Below are positions 45,499 to 55,844 of a DNA stretch of 64,000 nucleotides, in pieces. Below the pieces are notes generated by a model, which searched no databases, was not told the DNA's origin, and worked only from the letters and a program-made list of their open reading frames with translations. Numbering within the stretch: the stretch's first letter is position 1; each line of letters starts with the position of its first letter. The DNA comes from Harmonia axyridis. Its lineage: Eukaryota > Arthropoda > Insecta > Coleoptera > Coccinellidae. The translations under genes and the position numbers were made by a program. The DNA is taken from positions 46,469,720-46,533,719 of the forward strand of contig NC_059504.1 of assembly GCF_914767665.1 (NCBI RefSeq), written 5' to 3'.

Positions 45499-45689
45499 TA
45501 TCGGACAAATATATGGTATGTTATGTACTAAATTGAATTTCAAGTTCACCATCCAATTTGGCAGTTTTTGTGCTTCCCCAAGGGAAACAGTTCTGCCCGT
45601 TGATTATTCATGCCTTTCCATCAAATATCCAATCTGGTCCAGAACTGGATCCGATCCCGGTGAGATGCTGATAAAACGCAGATTGCAGT
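45499..45689. other. No gene seen
   Basis: Rest of the duplicated flank, then unassigned. Confidence 0.35.
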
Positions 45690-46020
45690 CACATCTCCTG
45701 GCATATGATGCCGGCTAATTGGTATTATTACATCGAAATTATTCACGAGCGTAATTACGTTAGGCCTTTCGGAAAAAGATCATCATCGTACGTGATGAAA
45801 ATAACCCATGATGGTACGCTGATCCTTTCCGGAGGACCACCCAGGAAATGACAAATTAGCGGGGTCGGCAAAAAACGGTAACTGCCACAGTTTTATTCCC
45901 GTCTGGAACTGATTGCGGTACCGGTCCTGCCTCTTGCCGTCCCGATCTCTCCGTTGATGAGGCCCAATTACGATCTTCGATAAAGGGGGGTTCGGTACTA
46001 AGCCTACAGGATTTGTCGGA
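45690..46020. other. CpG-rich island
   Basis: Contains ATCATCGTACGTGATGA at about 45780-45796 (inverted repeat). No coding signal. Confidence 0.4.
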
Positions 46021-46270
46021 AGGTATTGATTGGAAAAATTAATGGAATTTTACAAAAAAAATTTCTCAAATTCATTGGATACCTCAACTATGTATTTAAT
46101 GTGCAACCGACGTACACAAAAATTTTCATGAAATTACGAGATCATGGACCTACATCAACAAATCTTCAAAAAAATCGAACTGCAATTTTCACACAGACTT
46201 TTTCTTCTCGTCTTCTACAATACTCTAAGGAATCAATAAACAACTTGTTGAATAACAATGTCGTCATCAT

Positions 46271-47962
46271 GAAGATGATACAACTGCTGTGAGAAGTAGG
46301 GTATTTTTCATAGCTTACCCAATTTCAAAACTATGTGTTGCACATACTGTGAGAAATATTATTCCTTCAGGTATTTTGCGCACATCTAGCTTGGTAGACC
46401 AATGAAATAGGGCTTCTGAAAAGTCATTTCTATGGAAACGCAAGACATAATAATAATAATGATGATATAGTTTATTAAGAAACAGCAGCAAATTTTGATA
46501 CAAACTTAAAGTTACAATCTTTACTGAAAAAAAACATTTAATCGTTGAGACAGAATTGGTTCTGTCTGTTAACGAAATGAATAAAAACTGTCAACGAAGG
46601 GCATTTTGAATTGAATCAGCTACATTACTTTTATTATTCAGATTTGTATAGTTGTAGGAAATTAGTATATTGTGCAACAAGTGGGGAAATTCCAACTTTT
46701 CTCGCGATTGTGGAAGTTTGTGGCACGAGCCTGAAAAGCGAGTGCCGCAAACACACGAGCGAGAAAAGGACTTTCTCCACTTGTTGCACAATATACTTTT
46801 CCTACAACTGCTATGAAAAGTAGCGTATTCTGCATAGTTTACTCAATTGCAAAACTATGTATTGCGCATACTGTGGGAAATATTATTCCCCACGGCACTT
46901 TGCCCACATCTCTCTTGGTAGACCAATGAAATTGGGTTTTTAAGTCGTTTCTATGGAAACGCAATAAATTAGCACATACTGTCAACGAAGGTCATTTTGA
47001 TTTGAATCAAGTCCATTACTTGAATTATAGAAATTTGTGCAGTTGTAGGAAAAGTATAGTGTGCAACATGTGGAGAAAGTCCTTTTCTCGCTCGTGTGTT
47101 TGCGGCACTCGCCTTTCAGGCTCGTGCCACAAACTTCCACACTCGCGAGAAAAGTTGGACTTTCCCCACTTGTTGCACAATATACTATTTCCTACAACTG
47201 CACAAATTTCTATAATTCAAGTAATGGACTTGATTCAAATCAAAATGACCTTCGTTGACAGTATGTGCTAATTTATTGCGTTTCCATAGAAACGACTTAA
47301 AAACCCAATTTCATTGGTCTACCAAGAGAGATGTGGGCAAAGTGCCGTGGGGAATAATATTTCCCACAGTATGCGCAATACATAGTTTTGCAATTGAGTA
47401 AACTATGCAGAATACGCTACTTTTCATAGCAGTTGTAGGAAATAGTATATTGTGCAACAAGTGGGGAAAGTCCAACTTTTCTCGCGAGTGTGAAAGTTTG
47501 TGGCACGAGCCTGAAAGGTGAGTGCAAACACACGAGCGAGAAAAGGACTTTCTCCACTTGTTGCACAATATACTTTTCCTACAACTGCTATGAAAAGTAG
47601 CGTATTCTGCATAGTTTACTCAATTGCAAAACTATGTATTGCGCATACTGTGGGAAATATTATTCCCCACGGCACTTTGCCCACACCTCCCTTGGTAGAC
47701 CAATGAAATTGGGTTTTTGAGTTGTTTCAATGGAAACGCAATAAATTAGCACATACTGTCAACGAAGGTCATTTTGATTTGGATCAAGTCCATTACTTGA
47801 ATTATTGAAAATTGTGCAGTTGAAGGAGAAGTATAGTGTGCAACATGTGGAGAAAGTCCTTTTCTCGCTCGTGTGTTTGCAGCACTCGCCTTTCAGGCTC
47901 GTGCCACAAACTTTCACACTTGCGAGAAAAGTTGGACTTTCCCCACTTGTTGCACAATATAC
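46271..47962. repeat. Alternating inverted array, period about 389 bp
   Basis: Two modules alternate. H is an imperfect hairpin of about 125-140 bp built on GTGCAACAAGTGGRGAAAGTCC and its complement; the hairpins begin at about 46671, 47061, 47451 and 47838. X is a 250 bp spacer with CTGCATAGTTTACTCAATTG, GCCCACATCTCTCTTGGTAG, GTTTCTATGGAAACGCAATA and ACTGTCAACGAAGG. X is forward at 46801-47060, reversed at 47192-47443, forward at 47578-47827, and a diverged forward copy lies at 46271-46660. Adjacent X copies are nearly identical. Short frames here are by-products of the repeats. Confidence 0.9.
46447..46585 (-). mobile_element. LINE 3'-end scrap inside array spacer 0
   Basis: Interrupts the first X module. 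The minus strand ends AATAAACTATATCATCATTATTATTATTATG, a CR1/jockey-type tail. X resumes at about 46582 with ACTGTCAACGAAGG. Only about 140 bp remain, no coding. Confidence 0.5.
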
Positions 47963-48329
47963 AATCGTATGCATTGTAGTTTGTGTTCATTATACTAATA
48001 TTGTATTTTTGTTATCATAATTAAACATAATTTGCTCTACGAAGAGTGGTCATAGACAAATAAAAATTAGAAATATCGGATTGGTATAAATCTAGGTTAA
48101 AAGTTCATCATAGGGAAAAGTGCTGTCATCAATGGTGAGTAGCGATAGACCGTATGTAGATCGTATGTTTTGAAATAATTTATAATTACGCATTAAATTC
48201 GTGAAATAAGACGGACGAAATCGATTGAACATCTCCAGAATTAAGAGAAATTGAGAACTCATAACGATACTGAAATAGAGATACATATTTTAAAGAGCAA
48301 TTTAGACATTTTTATTCTTATTGGCGGAT
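47963..48329. other. No gene seen
   Basis: AT-rich. Confidence 0.4.
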
Positions 48330-48790
48330 GCGTTAATTCTTATGCAGGTGTAATCGAAACCAGCAATCAACGAACCGATATCCGGATCTTGAATAAACAT
48401 CCCATTTCTCTCTTCTAATTCCGCGGATTCGAATAAATTAACCGCCGCGTTCCCCGCCTCTGACTGGGGGGCTCCTCGGCATCAAGATGGAAACGTCCGG
48501 ATGACCGACAGACGACGTTCCGTCCGATATTAATCGGCCGTAATTTGTTTGCGGCCGTTGTTAATTCCTTGGCGATTTCTCCGACTGACGCGGTGGTGAC
48601 GTCATACGAGGAGGATTATTTATCGATGACCGTCCGTATATGAATGGACGTCTTGTCGACATGGGGCTTATGAGGTTCCGTTTTCCATACGCGAACATTA
48701 TTCACGTTATTGACGAGGTTTTTCCGGGTATTATGCTGTAAGCGGCATGTGGGAACGAACGTTCGAATGAGAAGGATTATTAGATTTTAT
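48330..48790. other. CpG-rich island
   Basis: CpG-rich, with words such as CGGCCGTAAT and GCGGCCGTTG (48535-48560). No convincing frame. Confidence 0.4.
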
Positions 48791-48910
48791 TGCCGTCGTT
48801 TGTTTGTAGTTTTTGTAGGTATTAACATTTTCGTTTGAGTTTGTTGATAATTTATTTGAGAACATAGGTCTTTAGTATTTTGAGTCAGAATTTTTCGCTT
48901 GTTATATCCT

Positions 48911-49300
48911 GTTTCAGGCGTTCTGAAATTATGGCCGAAAGAAGATATTCTTCAACTGATGCACTGAAAAACCGAATTGTGTCTTTAAGTTCTGACAGAA
49001 ACAGAAATCCCATCAAATTTGTATGAAAATACCAAAAGGTCGCAAAGCGATAGCTTCAAGCGTTCTGGAGTTATGGCCGAAAAAAGATATTCTTCAATTG
49101 ATGCTCTGAAAAACTAAATTATGTCTTCTTTCGGCCATAACTCCAGAACGCCTGAAGGTATCGCTTTACGACCTTTTGGTATTTTCATACAAATTTGATG
49201 GGATTTCTGTTTCTGTCAGAACTTAAAGACACAATTCGGTTTTTCAGTGCATCAGTTGAAGAATATCTTCTTTCGGCCATAATTTCAGAACGTCTGAAAT
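48911..49300. repeat. 390 bp palindrome with internal direct repeats
   Basis: Arms 48911-49094 and 49118-49300 pair over about 180 bp (for example CCGAATTGTGTCTTTAAGTT with AACTTAAAGACACAATTCGG). In addition, each arm holds two direct versions of a CGTTCTGRARTTATGGCCGA unit followed by AGATATTCTTCAA, so the structure is a palindrome of a tandem pair. No coding. Confidence 0.85.
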
Positions 49301-51609
49301 CATCGCTTTGCGACATTAAGGTGTTTCATGCAAATTCGATGGAATTTCTGTTTCTGTTGAAAAAATCCTATCATTTCATTTGAAATTTCGGAGTAAAATG
49401 AACAAAACAATGAACCTCTGACTTAGCGTCCCCTATCGAAAGCAGCAAAAACAAATTTATCATGATTATATTTTGTCCTCAATCAACAAGATATTATCTT
49501 TCAGATGAGATCTAATTTGCTCAAAAATGTTGAGCCAAACTGAAGTTACAGGCATTTCAATCAGTCAGATTTCTCCCTTTCACCTACCCTTATTTGATGT
49601 CGCAAAAACGAAAGTGACAATTCAAAAAGATAGAGAATATTCCAAGGATTACAGTGATGATATTTTTTCTTCAACTTCACATGAAACATTTTCTAGTAAA
49701 ATTCATTTTTCCACTCGACGGTAGCTATTACGCCGCCTAGCGGTAGATGTATAAACTTCAAAACAATTTCCAGTGTGTTAACTTGTACACTTTAGTGTTA
49801 AAAAAATTTACCACAAGTCTCTACGATGAGTGGATCCTGAGATATAGCCGCTTACCTCGCTTATTTGCCCACCCTGTACAATGAAAGATATTGTACAGGG
49901 TATCCCAAATTCGATGCTCACTGAAAACATCTCAAGAGCTCTAAGACTCAAAAGAAAAACTGCAAGGACCTCCGATCTCTTTTTTCGAAATAATAGGATA
50001 TCAGGAAGCTGATCAAAGATATCTTGATTTTCAAACTCGTTGAAGAATATCAGTGCCTTCTGCACTTAAATTTTAAACAAGTATTTTCGTTAAATTTTTA
50101 CTATATAGAATCATTATTTTATTTATTTCATGTTATTATTTTTCACTGAACCACTGAGTTACCACTGAGTATAGGTATTTCTAAATCGACATGAAAAAAT
50201 ATTTTTCATATTTTGTGTTTTTAAAGCCATGTGGTAGATAAGGTAAATTTTGCGTGTACACGAACTCAACCGGGCAACCAGCCCATTTAAATCTCGAACC
50301 ATAATTGAAAATTACTAGTTTTCAGATCTCTACTTTGAATGGTTATCTTGTTAGTCGTTTGATGACTTAAACCTGATCGTTTGGGAACATTTAATTGATT
50401 TCGACTGAATATTACTGAAATATTGAATTAACGGTCTTCATCGATAAATTATCATAAATTATTGAGTATGAATGTTTGATTTGATTCTCCTTTAGAATTA
50501 AAAAGATCGTTGTCTCATTATACAGTGTGTTTGATTATAACAAAAATAAATAGATATCGAGTAGATGATATCAAGTGAATAACTTTTGCTTTATAATATA
50601 TACCGTCTTTTCGAAGCAATATTTAGTTATGAGTTATTTGTAACCTTCGAAAAAAACTAAATATTCACTATAATTTCAATAAAACATTGGAGGGAATCAA
50701 ATTCTTCTTAAGGTCCGAAAATAGACAGGTCCATGTGTTTTACTGAAATTTTCTGACGTCCTAATAGGGGCAATATTGGCTTTCGTATGCCAATCAGTAT
50801 TCGGAAAAAAATCATGTTGAAAGTCCACGCGAAATCTTTGGAAAGATTCGATCAAAAACCGATCCCTTTTTTTTGTTTCAAATGAATTTTGTCTGATTTT
50901 TAAGAGTTTTTGTTCATGGAAACCCTCATGAAATTGAGTGAATTCTGAAAGAATAATATCCTATTGACAACCAACTTTTTTTTGTAAAACCCCTTGCTTC
51001 TTCATTGTGTTTCAGATTGCATAGAGATTGTTCGATGTTCCAAATGCTTAAAACTTACCGTTCTTGATATAGTACAATCTTTCATGAATTGGAGGATTTT
51101 TGGAAGAACCTAATCCGAAATGAATTAATTCATTCGAATGAGAATATGAAAGTGAATCTTAGAAGAATGGTGGTAATTTGTGACTTTTTGATAATCAACT
51201 CTACTGGGTGTCCGAAATGAGACAAGTCATTGACGTTAATATTGGGCTTATAACTAATGACATACCCCGTATTCAATTTTTTATTAGGTAGCAAATTTTA
51301 TTATCTTTGAAAATTTTTCTACCAAATAAGGAAATAAAATGAAGGGTGTACCATTTGGAATGAACACGATATCAACGTTGGAATAAGTCATCAATGAATA
51401 GCCTAATTTTGTAGAGTTATCAATGATATTCATAAAGTCAGTACCTCCGTTCCTCTAGGATTTACTCTCAGAATCTTATTCGAATAAATTAATTCATTAA
51501 GTTATTAGGTTTTTTCAAAGATCTTGATATTAATAAAGAATCGAAATATCTCAAAAACGATTAAACTTGGGTTCATTAATTCCATGGAGTCTGAAAATTC
51601 AATAAAAAA
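49301..51609. other. Mostly unassigned AT-rich DNA
   Basis: A perfect 12 bp stem (ACCCTGTACAAT, loop GAAAGAT, ATTGTACAGGGT) lies at 49871-49901. It looks like two MITE ends back to back. A second copy of the AGAATATCAGTGCCTTCTGC word lies near 50045. Frames at 49527-49724 and 49808-50065 have no features. Confidence 0.45.
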
Positions 51610-51798
51610 CAGGGTGTTCCATGCGAAAAAACGTTTGATCATTCACACTTTTTTGGTGTTCCATGTATATTTCCAAAAAATTCAAGAATGTAGCTCTGAT
51701 GAAGGCTAATGATACTGTGTCGAAAAAAAAACGAAAATTTCAGCGCTTAACCGTAAGAGAGCGTCGTCTCAATGGTGGAACACCCTATGTTTACCACA
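51610..51798. mobile_element. Possible MITE with GGGTGTTCCA ends
   Basis: ACAGGGTGTTCCATG at the left and GGTGGAACACCCTATGT at the right are inverted repeats 14-15 bp long, about 190 bp apart. No coding. A related word (AGGGTGTACCATTTGG) lies at 51343. Confidence 0.45.
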
Positions 51799-51839
51799 TT
51801 AAGAATGACTGCAATTCGAAAAGAAAACTACGCTTTGGA

Positions 51840-52340
51840 TCCGCACCCCTATCCCAGAGAATTCACCAGATAGAACCACCCCTCCTCCGCCTGGTACCAC
51901 AACATAAAATCACACCTACGTCCATAAACCGAAGCTCCCCCTGTCGCTAACTCGAAAACTCCTAGACCAAAAACAATCCAGCACCACCGCTGTCGCATTC
52001 CCCGACGCTACGGCACACGAGAAAAAGACGACGAAGACCAACAAAAAAAAAAAAGAAGAGCGCGGCGGCGATCACGTGCGGATATTTACGGAATATCGCA
52101 GAGTGCGTGGAGCCGCGGTCGCTCGCGAGAAACAACTGAACAACGTGATTTTCCTCCTGCTGGTCCTGGGCGGCGTGTGTCTCGCGTACGTGTTTACGTC
52201 CATTAATCCGGACTCGGAGGACCAGGCCGGCGGCGGAGGATAGCCGGAGGCGATGCCGCGACGGTTCCGCGTCCGGCGGTTCCGGGGGGTCACGTGTCGC
52301 GAGAGGGGTGAAGCGGTTACCGTCAGGGGGATCCTCCCTT
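51840..52340. other. CpG-rich island containing a coding candidate
   Basis: Sharp rise in G+C from about 51840, peaking at 52060-52300. See the coding candidate inside it. Confidence 0.5.
52076..52243 (+). CDS. Possible exon of a small single-pass membrane protein
   Basis: The frame is open from 51908 to TAG at 52241. From the GTG at 52076 it reads VRIFTEYRRVRGAAVAREKQ, then NNVIFLLLVLGGVCLAYVFT as one membrane segment, then SINPDSEDQAGGGG and stop. A positively charged side before the helix and an acidic side after it would put the C-terminus outside or in the lumen. GC-rich third positions (CTC CTG CTG GTC CTG GGC GGC GTG) look coding. Upstream residues (EKKTTKTNKKKKEERGGD) are low complexity. 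There is no ATG in frame, so an upstream exon, or chance, is needed to explain it. The family is unknown. The minus-strand frame here is a shadow. Confidence 0.4.
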   Translation: MRIFTEYRRVRGAAVAREKQLNNVIFLLLVLGGVCLAYVFTSINPDSEDQAGGGG

Positions 52341-52343
52341 GGT

Positions 52344-52744
52344 GGTGGTGAATTTGTAGGATTGCTCTGGTTTAAGATGGAAAGAGTTTCACTGGCAGAG
52401 AACTCTTAAGAGTAACGATTTCGCAATAAAATAACTATAGAAATAGCAATGGGGGTTTTTTTCCAGAACCGTCGCTAGACAAACTGCCGCCCTATAGGCA
52501 GATACCCAAATTGCCACCGTAACAAAGATCAACTCACCAGAATGATAATAATTGATATTGAGTAACCAGTGTCTTCTATCAAGAGATAAACACTGAAAGA
52601 AAAAAACATCAGGCAAATATGCAATAACAATAAACTAACAACTTCAAACCTGTACTTGGGATTGCTAAGAAAAAATAAGCCTTTGTACTTTCCCTTCATA
52701 TTACTCGCATCATTGTATCTTCCATATATTTTAGTGTTACAGAG
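52344..52744. other. No gene seen
   Basis: Nothing recognised. Confidence 0.4.
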
Positions 52745-53132
52745 ACTTTTTTTTTAGCTCGCTGACTATAAGAGGAAGAACATTCGCACCATCTATAAAT
52801 TGCTTTAATGCTTTTTTTATGTTATGTCTACTTCTTGTACATAACTTGAATTACCCCATATTGTAGGCCGAAGATCATGGGGGAATGGAATAATGGGGTA
52901 GGTTCGAAGAGCTATTTGGTGATTGATGATTTGCTTTATGCGTGTGATGGCATATATGGCTGGCTGTAATGTTTGTTTGAGATTTGAACAATGATTTTTC
53001 CATGTGAGTCAAGTGACAAATTTAATACCTAAGACTATTGCTTCATTCGCAGGTATAGCAGTGAAAAATATAAAAGTTACAGTTTTAGTTTTTTCATTGT
53101 TGATACCTAATTCATTTGAGTTGAAGCAACAG
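52745..53132 (-). mobile_element. CR1/jockey-superfamily LINE fragment
   Basis: The minus strand reads ELGINNEKTKTVTFIFFT (thumb block, '...N.EKTK...F'), then AIVLGIKFVT and LTWKNHCSNL ('LG..iD..LTW..H'), then IWGNSSYVQEV, the same IWGNSS.V block as in the LINE at 21.9 kb. At least one stop. The upstream side ends at the MITE at 53136. Confidence 0.6.
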
Positions 53133-53135
53133 GTA

Positions 53136-53345
53136 TAGTATTTCCAAAGACACTTGTAGGAAGCCAGAAAATTTCGATTATATCAGGGTTGTACAATTTT
53201 CCAGAAATTCCTTTCGGTCCAGTGAATTTATAGGCTAATAATACTCTCAAATTTACTTCGGTATTTAGCGGATCGCGTTATCCTATTCAAAGGGACATCT
53301 GGCCAAGCTTTTTTATGGACCAGTTCAAGTGAATTTGGATATACT
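53136..53345. mobile_element. 0.21 kb TA-flanked MITE, copy 1
   Basis: About 210 bp, homologous along its length to 56618-56832. Ends TATTTCCAAAGACACTTG and, in complement, TATATCCAAATTCACTTG. Shared words include AGGAAGCCAGAA, TTTCCAGAAATTCCTTT and GCGGATCGC. Non-coding. Confidence 0.75.
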
Positions 53346-53361
53346 TTAACTTGGTTGTTAC

Positions 53362-54142
53362 ATAGGCGTTCAATTTTTCTTCCGTCGTTTGTCTAAAATT
53401 CGAGGCTTTATTGTAGAAAACTGCTTATATATTCATGATTCAAACTATTGTATTGCCCATTGCATTGCCCATCGCTGGTCGTTTCTTTCTCCGATCTTTC
53501 GGGCAGCGTACGAATCCCTCGTTGAAAAAACTGATAATCATTTGACGCGAAATACACGAATCAATCCAATTTTTTACTTCTATATAAGACAGGAAGTGCT
53601 TGTCAGTCAGGCCGTGTGCCATTAATCGAAACAAGTGATAGCCCGAGGGTGACACGTCTGGAGAATACGGCGGGTGAGGTATGAGTTTCCACTTCAATGT
53701 TTTCAAGTATGTCGTGGTTTGTTGCGTTACTCCCATTGATCCTGCCAATTCTTTTTGCGTTTGACACCAGTCATGATCAAGTAATGCCTCCAATTCTTCA
53801 TTTTCGAAAACCTTCTCCCTTATCGCTATGCTGGTCCTCGACGTCAAAATCACCGTTCTTTGAGTTGAAACCATTTTCGGCTCAGTTTTTCACTACTAGC
53901 TGCCTCACCATAGGTATGTGAGAGCAGAAAATCAATCTTCTCACATAGAGGAGAATTTGGCTCGTAAGCTGACATGTTTAATAGAAAATAGTTCCATGAT
54001 GCATACACAAAACGACCAATAGTTCGATGGCATTATGTTCACAAATACCTTATTCTATAACATCCACAATATATTTATTTCGACTAAAACTTATAGCTAC
54101 AACCAACTTAGGCAAAACGGCGGAAGCAAAGTTGTACACCTA
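53362..54142 (-). mobile_element. MAR-A mariner copy 5, internally deleted
   Basis: The right-hand end (5') is TAGGTGTACAACTTTGCTTCCG in complement; the left end has AGGCGTTCAATTTTTCTTCC. The 144-codon frame (53440-53874) fuses REKVFENEELEALLDHDWCQ, TQKELAGSMGVTQQ directly to TYLKTLKWKLIPHPPYSPDV, so the middle of the enzyme with the first two Asp is lost. The third Asp is changed as well (VSPSGYHLF). The end reads YIEVKNWIDSCI. Confidence 0.92.
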
Positions 54143-54359
54143 ATAAAATAATGATGATATCATAATAAATTGAATTTCTTAAATGTATGAGCTGTATTGT
54201 TGTAAGTTGTTATAAGCAGTTTTGTGATCTCTATTTATGTACTAGCGCTCAAATGCTCCTGAGAACAAGTTGTTGCTTTCTTCGAATATTTTTCTCGAGA
54301 AAACTGTTTTCAAACTTTTTTTAATGGTTATCAGATGTACACATTCTTTTAAATCTTTA
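54143..54359. other. No gene seen
   Basis: AT-rich. Confidence 0.4.
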
Positions 54360-54870
54360 TTCATTTACGAATTCTCTTTGCTATAACCCCGAGTATAAAT
54401 TATAACGTCTCGAAATTGATGCCCCGTCTTCATCGAATCCAGCTCGCTCTTCTTCTTCTTTTTCTCAACGGGGCCATCTGAAACGCGACGTCCATCCATC
54501 CTGCAAGTGCCGTTGAACGTTGCCTCTCCAGATAAACCTCGCTATCATCGCCATCTGCCGACCTATCGACCCGGTCGGTATACGGATACCGCATCAACAA
54601 CAACAATACCGGCACTTCGGTTCCCGCGCTCGCGGTATCTCGCAGTAATCGGCTACGGGCCGATAAATCTCCGGCCAGGTCGGTCCGGCACAATAGATGC
54701 CGTTGGTACGGCCAGGGTCAACGTGCCCCGCGTTTATTTGCATCCATCACCGAAATATCAAACGCTGAAAACGGGACACCTGAGTCTTTGTTATCTACGA
54801 GTGAGGATCGACGACGTTGAAGTAACAGCGTAATCGGATTTGGGAGGTCAGGTGCAAGGATTCGAAAGAA
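54360..54870. other. CpG-rich island
   Basis: Rich in CCGGT and CGATAAATC words. A 108-codon plus frame (54507-54833) and an 87-codon minus frame overlap; neither has a feature or splice pattern. Probably non-coding. Confidence 0.4.
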
Positions 54871-54959
54871 AGCCGAAAATTCAACGAGGGATTTCATATC
54901 TTCTCATATTTTGCCGGATACTGATAATGATCGAGTCAATTGCAAGAGCTCAACTAACC

Positions 54960-55265
54960 TATTATCGGTAGCATGGGTCTATGCTGCCAAGAGCCATATC
55001 AAGAAGTAAGGAGATACAAATGACAAAAAATAAACTGTTAAGAGCTGCAATGAATACTCCGTGGCTTGTAAGAAACCAACAAGTCTACAGAGACTGTCAC
55101 AGTTTCCTGAAGAGAAGGGTCGAGAAGATACTTGGAAAACAAGTCAACACCCCAATGATCAGTTTGAAAGACTAGTTCACTACTACCCTGTTGAAGATGT
55201 GATAAGGATGCCAATCTATCACCAAGGACCCAAAGATCTACTACGAAAGAACATAAGTTGACTAA
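54960..55265 (+). mobile_element. Jockey-group LINE C-terminal fragment
   Basis: Reads MTKNKLLRAAMNTPWLVRNQ and QVYRDCHSF, the 'QNK.LR...N.PW..RN..I..D' block that follows the RT in jockey elements, then degraded EKILGKQVNTPMI sequence with stops. No tail recognised. Confidence 0.7.
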
Positions 55266-55844
55266 AACTCAATTTCAAATACCAAAGAGTAGAGACTCTC
55301 CACTGAAAGGCATAGGTTAACAACAAAACCCCACAACAGAGATTGTGAGAGTTAACAACAAAAAGAGTAAAATGTTAATAGCCAAAGAAATGCCGAGAAT
55401 CTTTAGAATAGCAGTTAAGGTTTAGTGAGATAGGTCGTGTTCATCAAACTGTCCCACACTGTTCAACCTTTTATAATGTAGTTCATCCTTAAGAAATCCT
55501 TCTGCTTCATCAAATAAAGAAGCTTTGACGTTTCTTGAATGCATTTCAAATTACAGTATTAAGCGATTTGAACTTTATTATCTGTCTTAAAGGTCTATCG
55601 AAAGTAAATGAACTAAAACACATTTCTTATCAGAAATTAAGGCACTTGCCGGCGTTCTGACAGATCATTGCAGGTTCTGAGTGCATTTGAATAATATTAG
55701 GGTAGCTGAAGATGATGAAATCAGAAAGATAGCGATTCAGCTGGGCATATAATCTGAGAATATTTATATGATTCATAGGACTATTTCTTTGAAAATATGT
55801 CAGAAAGGATAATGTATATCATATTAGATCTGAGGGGTTTCATT
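55266..55844. other. No gene seen
   Basis: Nothing recognised. Confidence 0.45.

Noticed and set aside
46271..47962. CRISPR-like array or protein-coding repeats
   Set aside because: Units are long, alternate in orientation and occur in an insect-type genome; the Cys-rich short frames exist in both strands of the same hairpin.
52072..52293. 73-codon minus-strand frame
   Set aside because: Shadow of the better plus-strand frame with a membrane helix.
54430..54833. Overlapping 108- and 87-codon frames
   Set aside because: CpG-rich DNA has few stops; neither strand shows domains, splice sites or a start context.
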